Source: Clarireedia homoeocarpa (Eukaryota > Ascomycota > Leotiomycetes > Helotiales > Rutstroemiaceae). From it: a stretch of DNA of 64,000 nucleotides. The translations under genes and the position numbers were made by a program. Below, piece by piece: positions 10,035 to 22,100 of this stretch; the first letter of the stretch is position 1; every line of letters begins with the position of its first letter. The DNA lies in contig LNKV01000016.1 in assembly GCA_001465935.1 (NCBI GenBank), forward strand, positions 372,001 to 436,000. Direction: 5' to 3'. Below the pieces are notes generated by a model. That model saw nothing but the letters and a program-made list of their open reading frames with translations. It did no database searches and was not told where the DNA came from.

Positions 10035-12068
10035 ATGCACTTCCTCACCATCAAAACGTTCCATTTCGACCTCAATTCGCCCTCTACTTCACCTTTACTC
10101 ACCAATCTTCCTCTGATACCGCATTCCGCCAATGCACGAATCCTCTCTTCATCCGATTTTCGCACGATTTAGACACGAATGGCAACACGAGGAGCATGGG
10201 AACGAAATGAATTTTTGCTTGGTCTGGAAGGATGGTTGATGGTCATATCTTTGGGAATGGGAGGCGTAAATCAATCCAATAAACGAGATATCTAATGGCT
10301 AGACATGCTATTCCGATTGAGATGAATCATTGTGTCTATAGCAGCGAGATTCAGTGAGGAAATGGGAATGCTTTGTTGATTCTCGACTTAGATTCGAACC
10401 TTGAATATTGGCAAGTGGTGAAGACTGTGATATGTCAATAATGCGGCCCAGTTTGATTGTCCACTCATCAAGTTTTGATGGAAGAACTGGACGGCCATTA
10501 TCAGATACCCGAAATCAAGGGTCGGATAGCGCTTTCCCGGAACTATACAGACCAGCCTTCAACCCATGATTGCCGATTGGTTTCCTATCACGAGCTTTTT
10601 CTTGACACTGGATTGGTTCTAAGCCGCTGTCAAGCGGTCCCTGTAGCATGCATAGATTGCACGGCATTTCAGATCTATCTAGTGATTATCATAGTCACCA
10701 AAATCGCTGCCAACAGGATCTATCTCCTTGTACTGGGCCATATTCCCAATTTCTTCCACTCCGTTGCACCTTGTTGATCGTTTGTCCGTTGACCCCTTTC
10801 TCACCTGTTCTTGTCATATCCATCTGCATGCCACCACTAGCACTGCAGCACCTCCTCCTTTGACCCGTCCTCGTTCTCATTCTTCCCGTAATATTAATAT
10901 TTACCAACACGTTCTGCTCAGTACAAATCCCCTCTATTACTCCCCTCTATCCGATCTTCTCCCATCCTGTCTTTGGGATAATCTCCAGCCCTTCAATCTA
11001 CCTAGCTTTCTTTACCTAACTCAACCCCAATCTTCCACTACCACTACTCGCCTTCTTTCTTCTGCCCATTCTTCTCCTCCTTCTCCTTCTCCCTCTTCTC
11101 TCCAACCCAATCTATACTCTCACCTCCCCTCTCCCCCCCTCCCCTAAACCCTCTTCTCAATCCTTACCTACCTATCTTATCCCCCAGCATGCAATACATC
11201 CATCACACACCAATCAATGACCACCATCTTTATATGACGTATCTCCCTGCTTTCCAACCAACCAATCAATTAATCAATCAATCAATCATCCTCTTCGATT
11301 CCTTTCCTTTCTCTAGTCCCTCTATCCTGTCCTGTTCCGTTCTGTTCCGTGCTGTTCATGGTTATGTATGGCAAGGATGATTGAATGTTCCTTCCTGTTG
11401 GAGTACTCACTACTCACTACTACTCACTTGGGGCTGCCTTTCCGGTTGAGATCGAGTTTGCTTTTGATGAGAAAAGGAGATTTTGGACTGGATATGTGTA
11501 GGACAGTACATTTGCCGATGGGTGTCATGGACGGGGCCAGCCATATATTTTCGGTGTCCGAGGACATTTTCATCCCAAGCAGAAATTAGGCATCTTGATT
11601 AAGCAGGGCTACGATGTAAGAGGCAGGAAGGGCAAACATGAAAAGATGGGCATGAAAGAGAAATCACAATCCAAAAGAACTTATGATCGATTATTGACTA
11701 GGATTGGAAGCACCTAATGTGCCATCTATCGGACTTTTAAAAGACGATCTGAGCCAATATTCCATAGAAGAATCTTTCGGCAAAACAAAAACAACCACCT
11801 TCACCTCCACCATGCCTATAGCATCATCGTAGTAATCTGCCTGAACGCCAACTTATGTATGCACACTTTGAAACGACGTAATAATATTTAATCTTCCCAG
11901 TCTTGTATGGAAAACGAGTGCCTGAGCCGCCACACTTGTGGGTGGCTAAGCAGATAAAACCGATGAGCAACCGCGCATGCAGATGGTGCTCATCCCAGAA
12001 CTAGTCACTTCATGCGACGTCGCGGATAGCATACTAGCGTGATTGAGGTATCTATTTGTGTATTTTTT
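10035..12068. other. Intergenic with a second CT-rich leader
   Basis: About 2 kb. From 10890 to 11165 the plus strand is strongly pyrimidine-rich and resembles a fungal promoter and leader pointing right. It leads only to a 63-codon frame (11189-11380) without recognisable features, then to sequence downstream of the oppositely oriented Skp1 gene. Short repeats occur at 11263-11290 (CAAT-type) and 11397-11430 (ACTCACT). A tRNA B-box-like GATTCGAACC near 10391 has no cloverleaf around it. Confidence 0.45.
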
Positions 12069-12779
12069 TTAACGATCCTCGGCCCATTCGTTCTCGCGGC
12101 GGATTTGTTCTTCTTCCTCAGGAGTGAAGTCGTTTGTGATGTTAAATGTCTTTCGGATTTCTTCTGGGGACTTGCCCTTGATCATATTGGCGACGGTCTT
12201 GCAGCCGACGTCGAGGAGAGCTTTGATATCGAGGTAGTTGGCAGCCTGATAAGTTAGAAATGTGGCATAATTGTAGGCATGTAGTGAGGTTGAATAGAAA
12301 CTTACGAGAATAATCTCAAAGAGCATTTCTTGGTCGACTTGCATGAACTTTTGGTCCCATTCGTCGATATCGGTTGTCTTTTTGCGGGAGTCGGAATCAT
12401 CGTCGTTGGGGGTGACTGGATCACGCTTGTGGTGCTCGCACCACTCGATGACTTTTCGGAGGACCACTTCGTTGACCTAAAGTGCGCATAGTTGGTTAGC
12501 ATAGTTCGAGTAATATTGATGGCAGCCTGTCGCTGGATTATAACCTTACGTTGGGAATGGGAACCGGAGTGCCCACGGCGGCTTCTCCCAAATCCTCCAT
12601 CATGTTCTTAACCAGCATTGATTTCTCGGCCACTTCTTGGTCTATTTGTGAAGTGTCAGTCTTTGTCTTGCGCCGGCCGGCCTGCCGCATCGGTTCACCG
12701 CGCGGCGGGGTATCTTACCAACTTCAATTGAAGTATTGTCATTAGAGACGAGGGTGATCTTGGGCTTTTCGGCAGACAT
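12069..12779 (-). CDS. SKP1: SCF ubiquitin ligase adaptor Skp1, 166 aa
   Basis: Links cullin-1 to F-box proteins in SCF E3 ligases and also acts in kinetochore and V-ATPase assembly complexes. Four exons on the minus strand: 12779-12719, 12641-12550, 12476-12306 and 12245-12069; the 501-base CDS is in frame. The start is MSAEKPKITLVSNDN. The POZ/BTB-like fold region follows (VAEKSMLVKNMMEDLGE, then VNEVVLRKVIEWCEHH), with an acidic linker containing a DIDEWDQ motif. The C-terminal F-box-binding helices are clear: AANYLDIKALLDVGCKTVAN and GKSPEEIRKTFNI, ending in NEWAEDR. Length is normal for fungi. It is a stand-alone gene converging on the 10.9-kb CT-rich tract. Confidence 0.96.
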
Positions 12780-14174
12780 CTTGATGAATGTATTGTATTG
12801 TTGGACTCGAAATGCAGTATTATCGTTATGGGGGAACAGTTGGGTGTATGAGCGTTGTGAGGTGGACGTTGGGTTGGAAGTGTTGGAGTTTCTTTATACT
12901 AAGAGGGCGGGTTCTTTGGCAAACTAAATCGCTTAGGAAACCAATCTAAGTTAGGTGGTGACTGGGCTGGCGTCTGCGTTCCGGTTTTGGCTTTATAGTA
13001 CTCGTACCGTTGTGAATGGGGTATGGAATGGAACTAACGACTCGGATAAAGTGAATAAGTTAGGACCAAAGGAATCTGGATGTTGAGTTGAAAGGGCAGC
13101 TGTTATATATAAAGAAGAAGATGGTGATGGAGAAGGAGTGCTTTGCCCGATGTGGAGTTGAGTCATAACACATATAAACATTAACAATGCGTGCTGTCTT
13201 CTGTACTCATACGGCGAAGAATCAACGTGATTGCCTCGCAGTTGAATTTCTGTAGATTTACATAGAAGTAGCTGGCAGTGTTTGCCTTGAGCTAGATGTT
13301 GCTACTGAATATTTACTTTGCTACCTTCTCTGCTCCTGCTTGGTAGCCTATTTAAGCGGGATCAGTAGAGGGGCGAGGGGTTTCAATTCACCCTTGTCTG
13401 GACCGGACTTGGGACGGCCCAAAGAAGTCGCGACTAGCAGATATCTATCTATCTATACTCCCACCCAGCTCTCCTGCGACCTAGCAGAGAAGAGAAGAGA
13501 AGAGAACAGAGAATCGCTGCCAGATGCCAGATGCTAGATGCTAGATGCTAGATGCTAGATGCCAATGTGCATGTGCAGTTTCTACTTTCCATGCATCCGT
13601 GGCGTTGTGCTATTGTCATGCCATACATAGCTGGGCTGACACGCTGAATGAGACCTCAATATTATACGGAGGTACCTTTTCCTTTGTACCTTGTACTATC
13701 ATAGAATATCCACCCGGAGAGCTTCCAGAAAGCTTCCAGACTGATAATCTCCTCCTGAGCACCTGGACATACGAGACTGTAGATGAAATGCCCTATTCTG
13801 GAAGTTGATTGGTCATCTTTCATCATCTTATGAACAACTCCGAGATTTGCTGATCTTCGTCATACCTCCAAAAAAAAAACATCCCTGAACGGAAGGGGAA
13901 GGGCAAAAAATAGAGGGAATGCAACATTTACCCTCAATCCCGTTTTCAACCACTTTTTCTTCCATTTTCCTCTTCCACTTCCACTTCTTATCTTTCTGTA
14001 ACTTAACACTTGACTTATGATACGAAGCTTGAGCATTCATTGGCCTTCTTTTTGCCAATGAATCCTTCTTCTATCCTTCTTCTGTCCTTCATCTTCATTC
14101 TCTTTTAATCGCATTTGCAAATACTTCTTTAATATAACCGTCGACTTCGATTCGTATGCCATAAACAATTCCCA
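12780..14174. other. Intergenic between Skp1 and Smp3
   Basis: About 1.4 kb forming the divergent upstream region of Skp1 (minus) and Smp3 (plus). It contains short purine repeats (AGAAGAG near 13488-13505), a 7-base tandem array at 13522-13563 and an A-run near 13869. No gene was recognised. Confidence 0.5.
13522..13563. repeat. 7-bp tandem repeat (AGATGCT)6
   Basis: Six head-to-tail units: four AGATGCT flanked on each side by one AGATGCC. The tract is perfect apart from the end-unit variant. Confidence 0.9.
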
Positions 14175-16046
14175 ATGCCTTTCTTCAGGCGCGCATATCT
14201 ATTTTTCCTTCTCTTACGACTTTGGTTTGCCTTGTCTCCTAGTTACCTCCACCCCGATGAGAATTTTCAAGGTCCAGAGGTCATAGCCGGTAAGTCAAGA
14301 AGCTTTCCATACTTTACTTAGCGATCCCTTTCCCATGGCTGCTTATCTTTGGGATGCGCCGGAACTACGAGATCGCGCGGTGTTGAAAAGGGGAACTCTA
14401 GCTCGAAATATCAAAAATTGTTTGCGCGCCAGCTTATAAATGTCCTGCTAACATATTTGCAGGCCAAATATTTAGCTATCCTATTAAACTGACGTGGGAG
14501 TTCACCTCCGAACATCCCATCCGAAGCGTCTTCCCATTATGGCCGATTTACGGTTTACCCATGCTCCTGCTTCGATGGCTCTGGATTGGCAATGGAAATG
14601 ATGGTGAAATACCACCGATGGCTGTGTTCTGGGCTCTGCGGGTGTTGATGTTGACTCTGAGCTTTGTGCTTGAGGACTGGGCCATTTACGAATTGGTGGA
14701 ATCTCCTCGACACCGAAAGGTCGCTGTGATGCTCGTAGCCTCGTCATACGTTACCTGGACATACCAAACCCATACATTCTCCAATTCGATCGAGACATTG
14801 GCAGTCGCTTGGAGCCTTGTGCTGATACAGAGGATTGTGGAAAACAAGGTAGGCAGATTTTGGTGTGACCGCAGTACATCGGCACAGGGCTAACAAACGC
14901 AGAAACACACTTCCGTTCTGCCATGCGCCATTCTCGCTTTCGTCGTCATTTTTGGCATATTCAATCGCATAACCTTCCCCGCCTTTCTTTTTATTCCGGG
15001 CCTTCGTTTGATACCGCATTTCATAAGAAAGTAAGATTGCCCCCCCTCTCTCGATAATGTGCAAAGCAAGGCTAATGTAAAGCAGACCTTTTTCTCTCGT
15101 TTCAATGGTACTGTTTGGTAGCTTTGCTGCATTTATCGCAATCTGCTTGGACACAAATTTTTACGCAAACGATACTGTGACCTGGTCATATCTCTTCTCA
15201 CACCCAACAATTACACCCCTCAATAATTTCAAGTACAACATGGCTACCGATAACCTTGCGCTGCATGGTCTACATCCTTGGTATCAACACAGCCTTATTA
15301 ACCTTCCGCAACTACTGGGACCTGCTACATTACTTCTCTTTTTTCAACCATTACTTCGCCTCCGTCTGTTTTCCGCGATTTCAGGCATTGTCGTTCTTTC
15401 GATTTTCAGACACCAAGAGGCACGATTTTTACTACCTACAATTCCCTTAATATTATCATCTGTAAAAGTACCAAAAACACGAATTTCCTTGCGCATTTGG
15501 GGTGGATTATGGCTTTCATTTAACATTATTTTCGGCCTATTGATGGGCACATATCACCAAGGAGGCGTTGTGCCGACACAAGCATTCTTGAGTAAACAGC
15601 CGGATGCTACCCATGCACTTTGGTGGAAGACTTATAGTCCACCAATCTGGCTGCTGAACGGAAAGAATGAAGTTCTTACAACACATGATCTCATGGGCAT
15701 GAAATCAGAGCTCATGCTTGAAGAAGTTGCCCAGCTAGCAACCTGTCGCAGCAACTCCAGAGAAGCGGCCACTGAAGGAACATACCTAATCGCACCAACA
15801 TCGGCAACTTTCTTAGACAAATATACAACGAACCAAACGAAATTGTATTTTGAGGAGGTGTGGAGATATAGGCAGCATCTTAATTTGGATGATATGGATT
15901 TTGGGGATGATGGGTTCTGGAGTACAATAACTAGAGTTATTGGCAGGAGGGGCATCGCAGCATGGCGAGTGACCATGGATTGTCCTGGAGGACAGAAGAA
16001 TATGGAAATTCTGGGAGAAATCTCGAGGAACGCAAGTAGTACGTAG
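14175..16046 (+). CDS. SMP3: GPI mannosyltransferase 4 (Smp3/PIG-Z type), 529 aa
   Basis: Adds the fourth, side-branching mannose to the GPI precursor in the ER, using dolichol-phosphate mannose. Four exons: 14175-14289, 14463-14848, 14903-15030 and 15086-16046; the total is 1590 bases in frame. The product opens with a hydrophobic segment and then SYLHPDENFQGPEVIAG, the lumenal HPDE motif expected of glycosyltransferase family 22 GPI mannosyltransferases. ALSPSYLHPDE directly after the first helix suits Smp3 more than Gpi10. Further visible elements are FPLWPIYGLP, TWTYQTHTFSNSIET, ITFPAF and HQEARFLLP, within a multi-span membrane protein of normal length. Assignment to Smp3 rather than another member is from motif memory. 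Confidence 0.9.
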
Positions 16047-16422
16047 TTATTCAGGAGAGCAAATTCACATTTCCTTTGTTAGACAAACCCGTGCACGAAC
16101 GAAACCCGTGAATACATGCGCCGTGCTTGTCATTTCTGTGGTGGTGCTTGCTTTTCGTTACCAGTCTGTTGGTAGATTTATATGCACGCATTTCACTTGT
16201 CTAACCGGCCGATGCGGAAAATCAAATGAGATACCGAGGCATATACAAGCATATGCCGGATCCAACTCCACACCAACTCCACCCCCGCAATACACCAGCT
16301 ACCCGTAGCGTAGACTTAAATATATGGGTACACAGCTTCCCTGCCCCTGTGTCTTCTATTACTTTATCGTTGCAATACACAACACTTGGAAACAAGTCTG
16401 CTTCGACCTATCTTCAAAAGCA
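16047..16422. other. Intergenic, Smp3 3' end to acyl-CoA dehydrogenase promoter
   Basis: 376 bases, presumed 3' UTR of Smp3 and promoter of the next gene. A TTTAAATATA element at 16315-16324 lies about 100 bases before the next ATG and could serve as a TATA element. Nothing else was recognised. Confidence 0.4.
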
Positions 16423-18042
16423 ATGTCTTCAACAGTTCCAGTTCCCTTTTCCGAGCCTTCATGGCTTATGGGCCTCCCTTCCCCATATTACAATGACTCT
16501 CATCGAAAATGGCAGAAGACATGTCGAGCACTAGTTACAGAATTAATGGCCAATGCAGGCGAATGGGAAGCTCAAGGCGACGTACCTGGTCTGTTTCCTC
16601 CTAGACCCATTCTCCAATTAAAAGGCCCCAACTGACCATTTCCCCCCATCAGCCGACCTCTACCAGAAATTCGCAGCGGCCAACTTCCTCCTCCCTAACC
16701 TACCCGCCCCTCTCCCGGTCGAGCACCTTCAATCTCTCGGCATAACCCATCTCCCCGGCGACCTCCCAATCGCCGACTTCGACTACCTCCACACCCTCAT
16801 CTACACCGACGAACTCGCCCGCATCGGTACCATGGGTCCCTCCTCCGCCATCACAACCGGCATGGCATTCGGGGTCCCACCTATCATAAAATACGGCTCC
16901 CAATCCCTCCAAAAACGCTTCCTGCCCGATCTCCTCACAGGCAGAAAACGCATCTGCATCGCAATCACCGAGCCCGGTGCTGGCAGCGACGTCGCCGCAA
17001 TTGAGACGACCGCGAAGCGGTCCCCCGATGGAAAATTCTGGATTGTCGAAGGCGAGAAGAAATGGATCACAAACGGCATCTGGAGCGATTACGCCACGAT
17101 GGCCGTCCGCACTGGCGGGCCTGGCCCAGGCGGTCTCTCGCTCCTGGTTGTCCCGCTGCTGGGCCACGAGGGCGTGAGCATGCGTCGGATTCACGTCGGC
17201 GGGCAGACGTCGGGCGGCACAACGTACATTTCCCTCGCAGACGTGCGCGTGCCGGTGGAGAATCTCATCGGTACCGAAGGCCAGGGTATGAAGTACATCA
17301 TGCAGAATTTCAACCACGAGCGGCTGACGATATCGATCTCGGGGAACCGGATTGCGCGCGTGGCGCTCAGCGAGGCGGTCGCGTATACGATGAGGCGGGA
17401 GGCGTTTGGGAAGACGCTGATGGAGCAGCCGGTGGTGAGACACCGGTTGGCGAAGTGTGGGGCTGAGTTGGAGAGCCATTGGGCTTGGATTGAGGGGTTT
17501 GTGTATATGATGACGAAATTACCGAAGGAAGATGCGGATAGGGAGTTGGGGGGTTTGACGGCGTTGGCGAAGGCGAAGGCAGGGATGGTACTGGAGAGTT
17601 GTGCGAGTACGGCGCAGTTACTCTTTGGGGGAAATGGATTTACAAAGGGGGGGATGGGGGAGACGGTCGAGAGTATGTGTTTTTTTTTTTTTTTTGTTAT
17701 TTCTTTCCTCACCTTGCTTTCTCTTACTCCTTATCCTGTTTTTGTCTGTCTCTTTCATATCTTTTTTTTTTTACTTTACCCCCTTCCATTTCCCATCACA
17801 ACACATTCACAGCCCCAACACATCACCGCCAACCCCACCACCACCCAAGAAAGAATTCACCAAAACTAACAACGAAACCCCTCGTAGGAATCTTCCGCGA
17901 AATCCCAGTCTTGCGTATTCCCGGTGGCAGCGAAGACGTGATGCTCGACCTCTCCATCCGCCAACTGGTCAAGAATTTCCAACTCAAACTCAAGCATGAA
18001 CCCGCGATGCAGGAACGGCCCAAGGGGTCTTCGAAGTTGTAG
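16423..18042 (+). CDS. Acyl-CoA dehydrogenase with C-terminal SKL, 446 aa
   Basis: FAD-dependent acyl-CoA dehydrogenase family. Exons are 16423-16588, 16653-17672 and 17888-18042; the total is 1341 bases. The donor GTATGT at 17673 and acceptor TCGTAG give GETVERIFRE, the expected family motif. The FAD-binding signature CIAITEPGAGSDVAA, KKWITNGIWSDYATM, the LFGGNGFTKGG loop and a C-terminal helical domain are all present. Where mitochondrial enzymes have the catalytic Glu in a YEGTS loop, this protein reads IPGGSED, so the base must lie elsewhere, as in some family branches. The protein ends in GSSKL, a strong type 1 peroxisomal signal, and lacks an obvious mitochondrial presequence, so peroxisomal fatty-acid or branched-chain oxidation is inferred. 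Codon choice shifts from C-ending to G-ending along the gene. Substrate is unknown. Confidence 0.92.
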
Positions 18043-19119
18043 AGTTTTTTGGTGTGGATGTGGGTGCGTGTGTAAGTGGGAAGCTTGTGCTGTGGATCAG
18101 TAACTGAAGGGGTATGGGGGAGGCGGGGGGTCGGGGGGGTCGGGGGGGTCGGGGGTTTGAGAAGCGGGATAGAAGGCTCTGGATATATATCTTAGCTTGA
18201 CGCAAAGAGAATACAAATCCCAGGGATCTCAAAGGGGATCCTTGAGCTTCAGGGGAACGAAAGCTGTGATATATCATTGTTTTAGATTCTCATTCGACAA
18301 CCCCTCTGAACTGTTACCTGACGAGCTACCAAGAACAAAGTAGAATGTGTATAGTATACCACAATATTACATATCAAGCCAGCAGTACGCGTGGCGATGT
18401 ATGTCATGTCAAGATGATGTTGATGCAATGAACAAAGGTGGTAAGCAAGGAAAGAGAGAGACGTATGAAATAAGCCAAAGCAATCCAGTCAGTGAAGGAG
18501 GAGTGGTCATCAATGGCTCGAAGAAGCTGCCTTGAGATATGCAATAAAATAAAATTCCAAACCCATCCGGAAAAACCAACAACTACCCAAAGTAATTAGC
18601 AACATACTAGGGAAATTTGCCTTGAGATAAGTTATGCAGCAAAGCTACTGACTGGTTGTCTCGAGCTTCGGAGTTAAGTCGTTCTGTTGCATATATCACA
18701 AGTGGGCAGCAGCCTTCTTTCCCGGACCTCAGCAGAAGAAAATACTCCCATCTACCTATCCAGACGTATGTGGCACACCTGGGTCATGGAAAACAACTCC
18801 GCTACCATGATAACATATAGTTATACCTATCGATCAATGTACAATACTGCTCAAATCCTAATTGCTTAGTATTCCTCGTACTGTATATAGATATTGAAAT
18901 TTATAAATAAACATATACGTCATCAACACTTCGACGAGAGAAAACCTCTCCTTCACAAAGGATACGTAAAAAGACAAAAATTACATAAGACGCAAAAGCA
19001 GAATCAAAAGAATAAAGAACAACAACAAAAACACTTTTGTGGTATCCCAAATCAATTTCACACAATTTTCATCCAAACGCCACCCCCCTCTTCCCCAAGA
19101 CATTCTCGAAATCGCAAAA
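18043..19119. other. Convergent 3' region, acyl-CoA dehydrogenase / Tsc2
   Basis: About 1.1 kb between two gene ends. It contains the G-run tract at 18116-18155 and AT-rich polyadenylation-like sequence near 18880-18910. No gene was recognised; plus-strand frames at 18894-19263 only overlap the Tsc2 end. Confidence 0.5.
18116..18155 (+). repeat. G-run tandem repeat, candidate G-quadruplex
   Basis: Five runs of 5-7 guanines separated by 2-4 bases (AGGC, TC, TC, TC) within 40 bases. This satisfies the usual four-run quadruplex pattern with very short loops. It lies 74 bases past the acyl-CoA dehydrogenase stop on the sense strand, so it may be transcribed in its 3' UTR. Confidence 0.75.
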
Positions 19120-22100
19120 TCAAGCCCAGCGAGAGAAGTCCAAGCTCTGAACCAAATGTTCCTCTCCATTTGCATTATCCGGTTCCGCAGAAGACATGAC
19201 CGAAGATCGTTGCGATGTTGCTTCGGAGGCGCTTGGCAAGAAAGTGAAATTGGCTACCGATGAACGTCGAATGCTGCTCATACTTTCACGATTCTTCGCG
19301 TCCGAAGACCCGCCGTTTGATGTCCCAGGAGGGGATATTGTGGAGTTTTGTCTTTTGGGAGCATTTCTTGCTCGCAGCCGATTGATTTCTCGTAGACGGT
19401 TACGCCATGACGATACGTGCTCCCCACCTTCGCGGTTGGCCCATACGAGAGAGAAGACAGATGCATTTAAGGCAATGAGACGTATGAAATCGGGTAATTT
19501 CTTCAAGCTAATGATCTTCATCTCAGCTGCAGGCGAAATCTCTGGGAAGCCAGGCTTGCTCATCACCTGCACTTTGTAGTATGGATCTTTGCGTAATTGC
19601 TGTGTTCCAGGATCTCGATTCGCAGTAAAAGAGAGACGGGACTCCGGAGCAATAACGATATTGACATAATTAAACTCCGATGGAAACGTGTCGTATTGGA
19701 AAGGTAGCCCCGAGTTGTTAAAGATAATGTTCACGAAATCATTGCCAATGTGTCTCTTCTTGCCGATACATTGAGGGTCATGTTCTAGGTTAGTTGGCAT
19801 CTGAGTTGTAACATGAAAGACGATCTCCGAAACTCGATCTCGCCAGCAGAATGCCATATCTCCATCCATACCATATTCTCGATCGAGTCCTTGAGTGTTG
19901 AATTTAGCCCCTTTCAGTTCGGTGATAGTAGCAAGGCCAGCAAGGAATGTATAATATTCGTCACTGCCCGTAGTGTTTGAAAGAATTTCCACTTCCTGGG
20001 TTTGTTTATCGCCGACATAAATGACGCCGACCTTGTGCCCATCAACGGTGAAATTCCTATCAAGACTCGAAATAGCACGTCGAGTCATGTCGTCATCAGG
20101 TAATGGAATTGGCCTTGTAAATTCAGTGCCTTGTGGAATCGAAGCTGTTAATTGAAGTAGAAGATGGCTTGGGAGAACCACATTGGCATTTGTGTGTTTA
20201 GCATCGCGCAGTGCATCCGTGGTGAGAGAGATCTGATGTGGCGGCGGAGCGCTGAATTTCTCCCGAACCATGTAACAAGAAGTGCCAGAAGGGTGTCGCT
20301 TCGTAATTTGGGCCCAACCTTTGTGGGTTGCTTGCTCAATCGTAACGACACTGTTCCCAATAATCCACCGCTTCTTGAGGATTTCACCGTAAAGTTCCGG
20401 AGTGAAGTCGGGGTCAGCAGAAGACTCGTCAACATCGGCATAAGCAACTCTTTGCATAAAGTCCAATGTAACCTGAGCTTGCTCATCAATTCTTTCTTTC
20501 CCATTCGCATCGGAAGAAATTAGATTCTTCGCAATCCAGCTGACCTGGCCCGCACGATCCGTAAGCTTCAGTGATAGGAACCAGAAGATTATGACGTGGT
20601 AAGCGAGAGCATACACGTATTGAGGCAAGTCGTCTGAACTGCTCGACAGACTGCTTTGCTCCATACTATCATGATCTGCTGAAGTCGGGGTTGAAGAATT
20701 TCTAGCTCGAGGTTGGGAGCTTCGATTTGTGAGTGCGTCTTTACTTGGCTGATCGCGCACATACTGTAGATAGCGGAAGCAGATAGCGAAGACCGTGCGG
20801 AATTCCTCTTCTCGAAAATTGGCGTATAGATCTGGAAGTCTCGAAAGACAGGCTAGAAACTCCAGGATATGAATTGCAACATGCTGTTGGGTGATAATTT
20901 GAGACATTTTCTGAAGAATAGTCACTAGTGCTTTCCTAGTAGATCCTGGAAGTTCATGGCAACAAATAGAAAGAGCATGAATACAGCACTTTGCGGCACG
21001 TTCCCACGCGCCGACGCCCTGCAGAAAGGTTCTTACAATCTCATCTTCATCAGCTTTGGTGAATTCTCGGTTATAGCTTACAACCATGGTTAGAATGTGA
21101 AAGAGACAGATAGCAATATCAGCCTTGCGCAGCCCAGATGACACTGGTGGCTCCTGAAAAGCACTGTCTTTGATCAAGCCACAGAGTAGCGCCCGAAGGC
21201 TCTTGATTTGCGGGATCGAGGCTTTGAAAAGAGCCTGATTGGTCAACTGAGATGGTAAATGGACGAGGATGTAACTGTACACCTCCCATTCACATCCACC
21301 GCCTAGGAGTTGACAAATGACGTCGAGATAAGAGTTTATTTCTAGGACAGTCATGGCGATGGGCTGCTCCCACTGACAATTATTGTTGTTAACAGTTGTC
21401 GAAACCGTCACAAGGCCCAGAGGCTGCAGGTCTAGCTTGGGAGCGTTATCAGCATCAGCTTTGTCATCATTGACGTCGTCTTCAGTATAAGACGTGGGCT
21501 CTGCAACATCTTCAACAGTTGAATTATTCTGCGATAGCTCTATCGAATGATCGTCATCGGCCATCGGAATCTTGCTGGCGGAATGTGTACTGGCACTTTC
21601 GATGATAGACACCAATCTTAGACTGGCATTTCCATTAGTGATATCTGGTAATGCATCAGCGTCTGGCGACATCCACATTTGATGATTACGCTGGAGCGTC
21701 CGATTCATGCCACTACCTAGTCTAGGAGGGGGCTTGGTTTGAGGGTGCGCTTGACCACCAGAAGTGCTCCGACCACCGCGGGAGCTTGAGTCATCAGCTC
21801 GAGATGATCGAGTCTGCTGTGATGCCTCATCTTCAGCCTGTTTTTTGGCCAACGAATCAGTCGTCCGATAAAGAGAAGCTGCTAATGCATCGGACTCAGT
21901 AAATGGTGTTAAGAATATCCGATTCATTGCATCTGCTCTTAAACGAAAGAGCATCTTCAAGGCAGATATACGGGCATCGGTGGGGCAATCATGAGCCTTT
22001 GCAATAGCAAGCAATTCATTGAAAACTCGAGTCGATTTTGCAACGTGGGAGAACATTGTTCGCATGAAGATTTGTATCAACCCCCGCACGACAACATTAG

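Noticed and set aside
10390..10402. tRNA B-box-like GATTCGAACC
   Set aside because: No A-box at tRNA spacing and no foldable stems nearby.
16700..17479. 259-codon minus-strand ORF
   Set aside because: Lies wholly antisense to exon 2 of the acyl-CoA dehydrogenase and arises from its C-ending codons.
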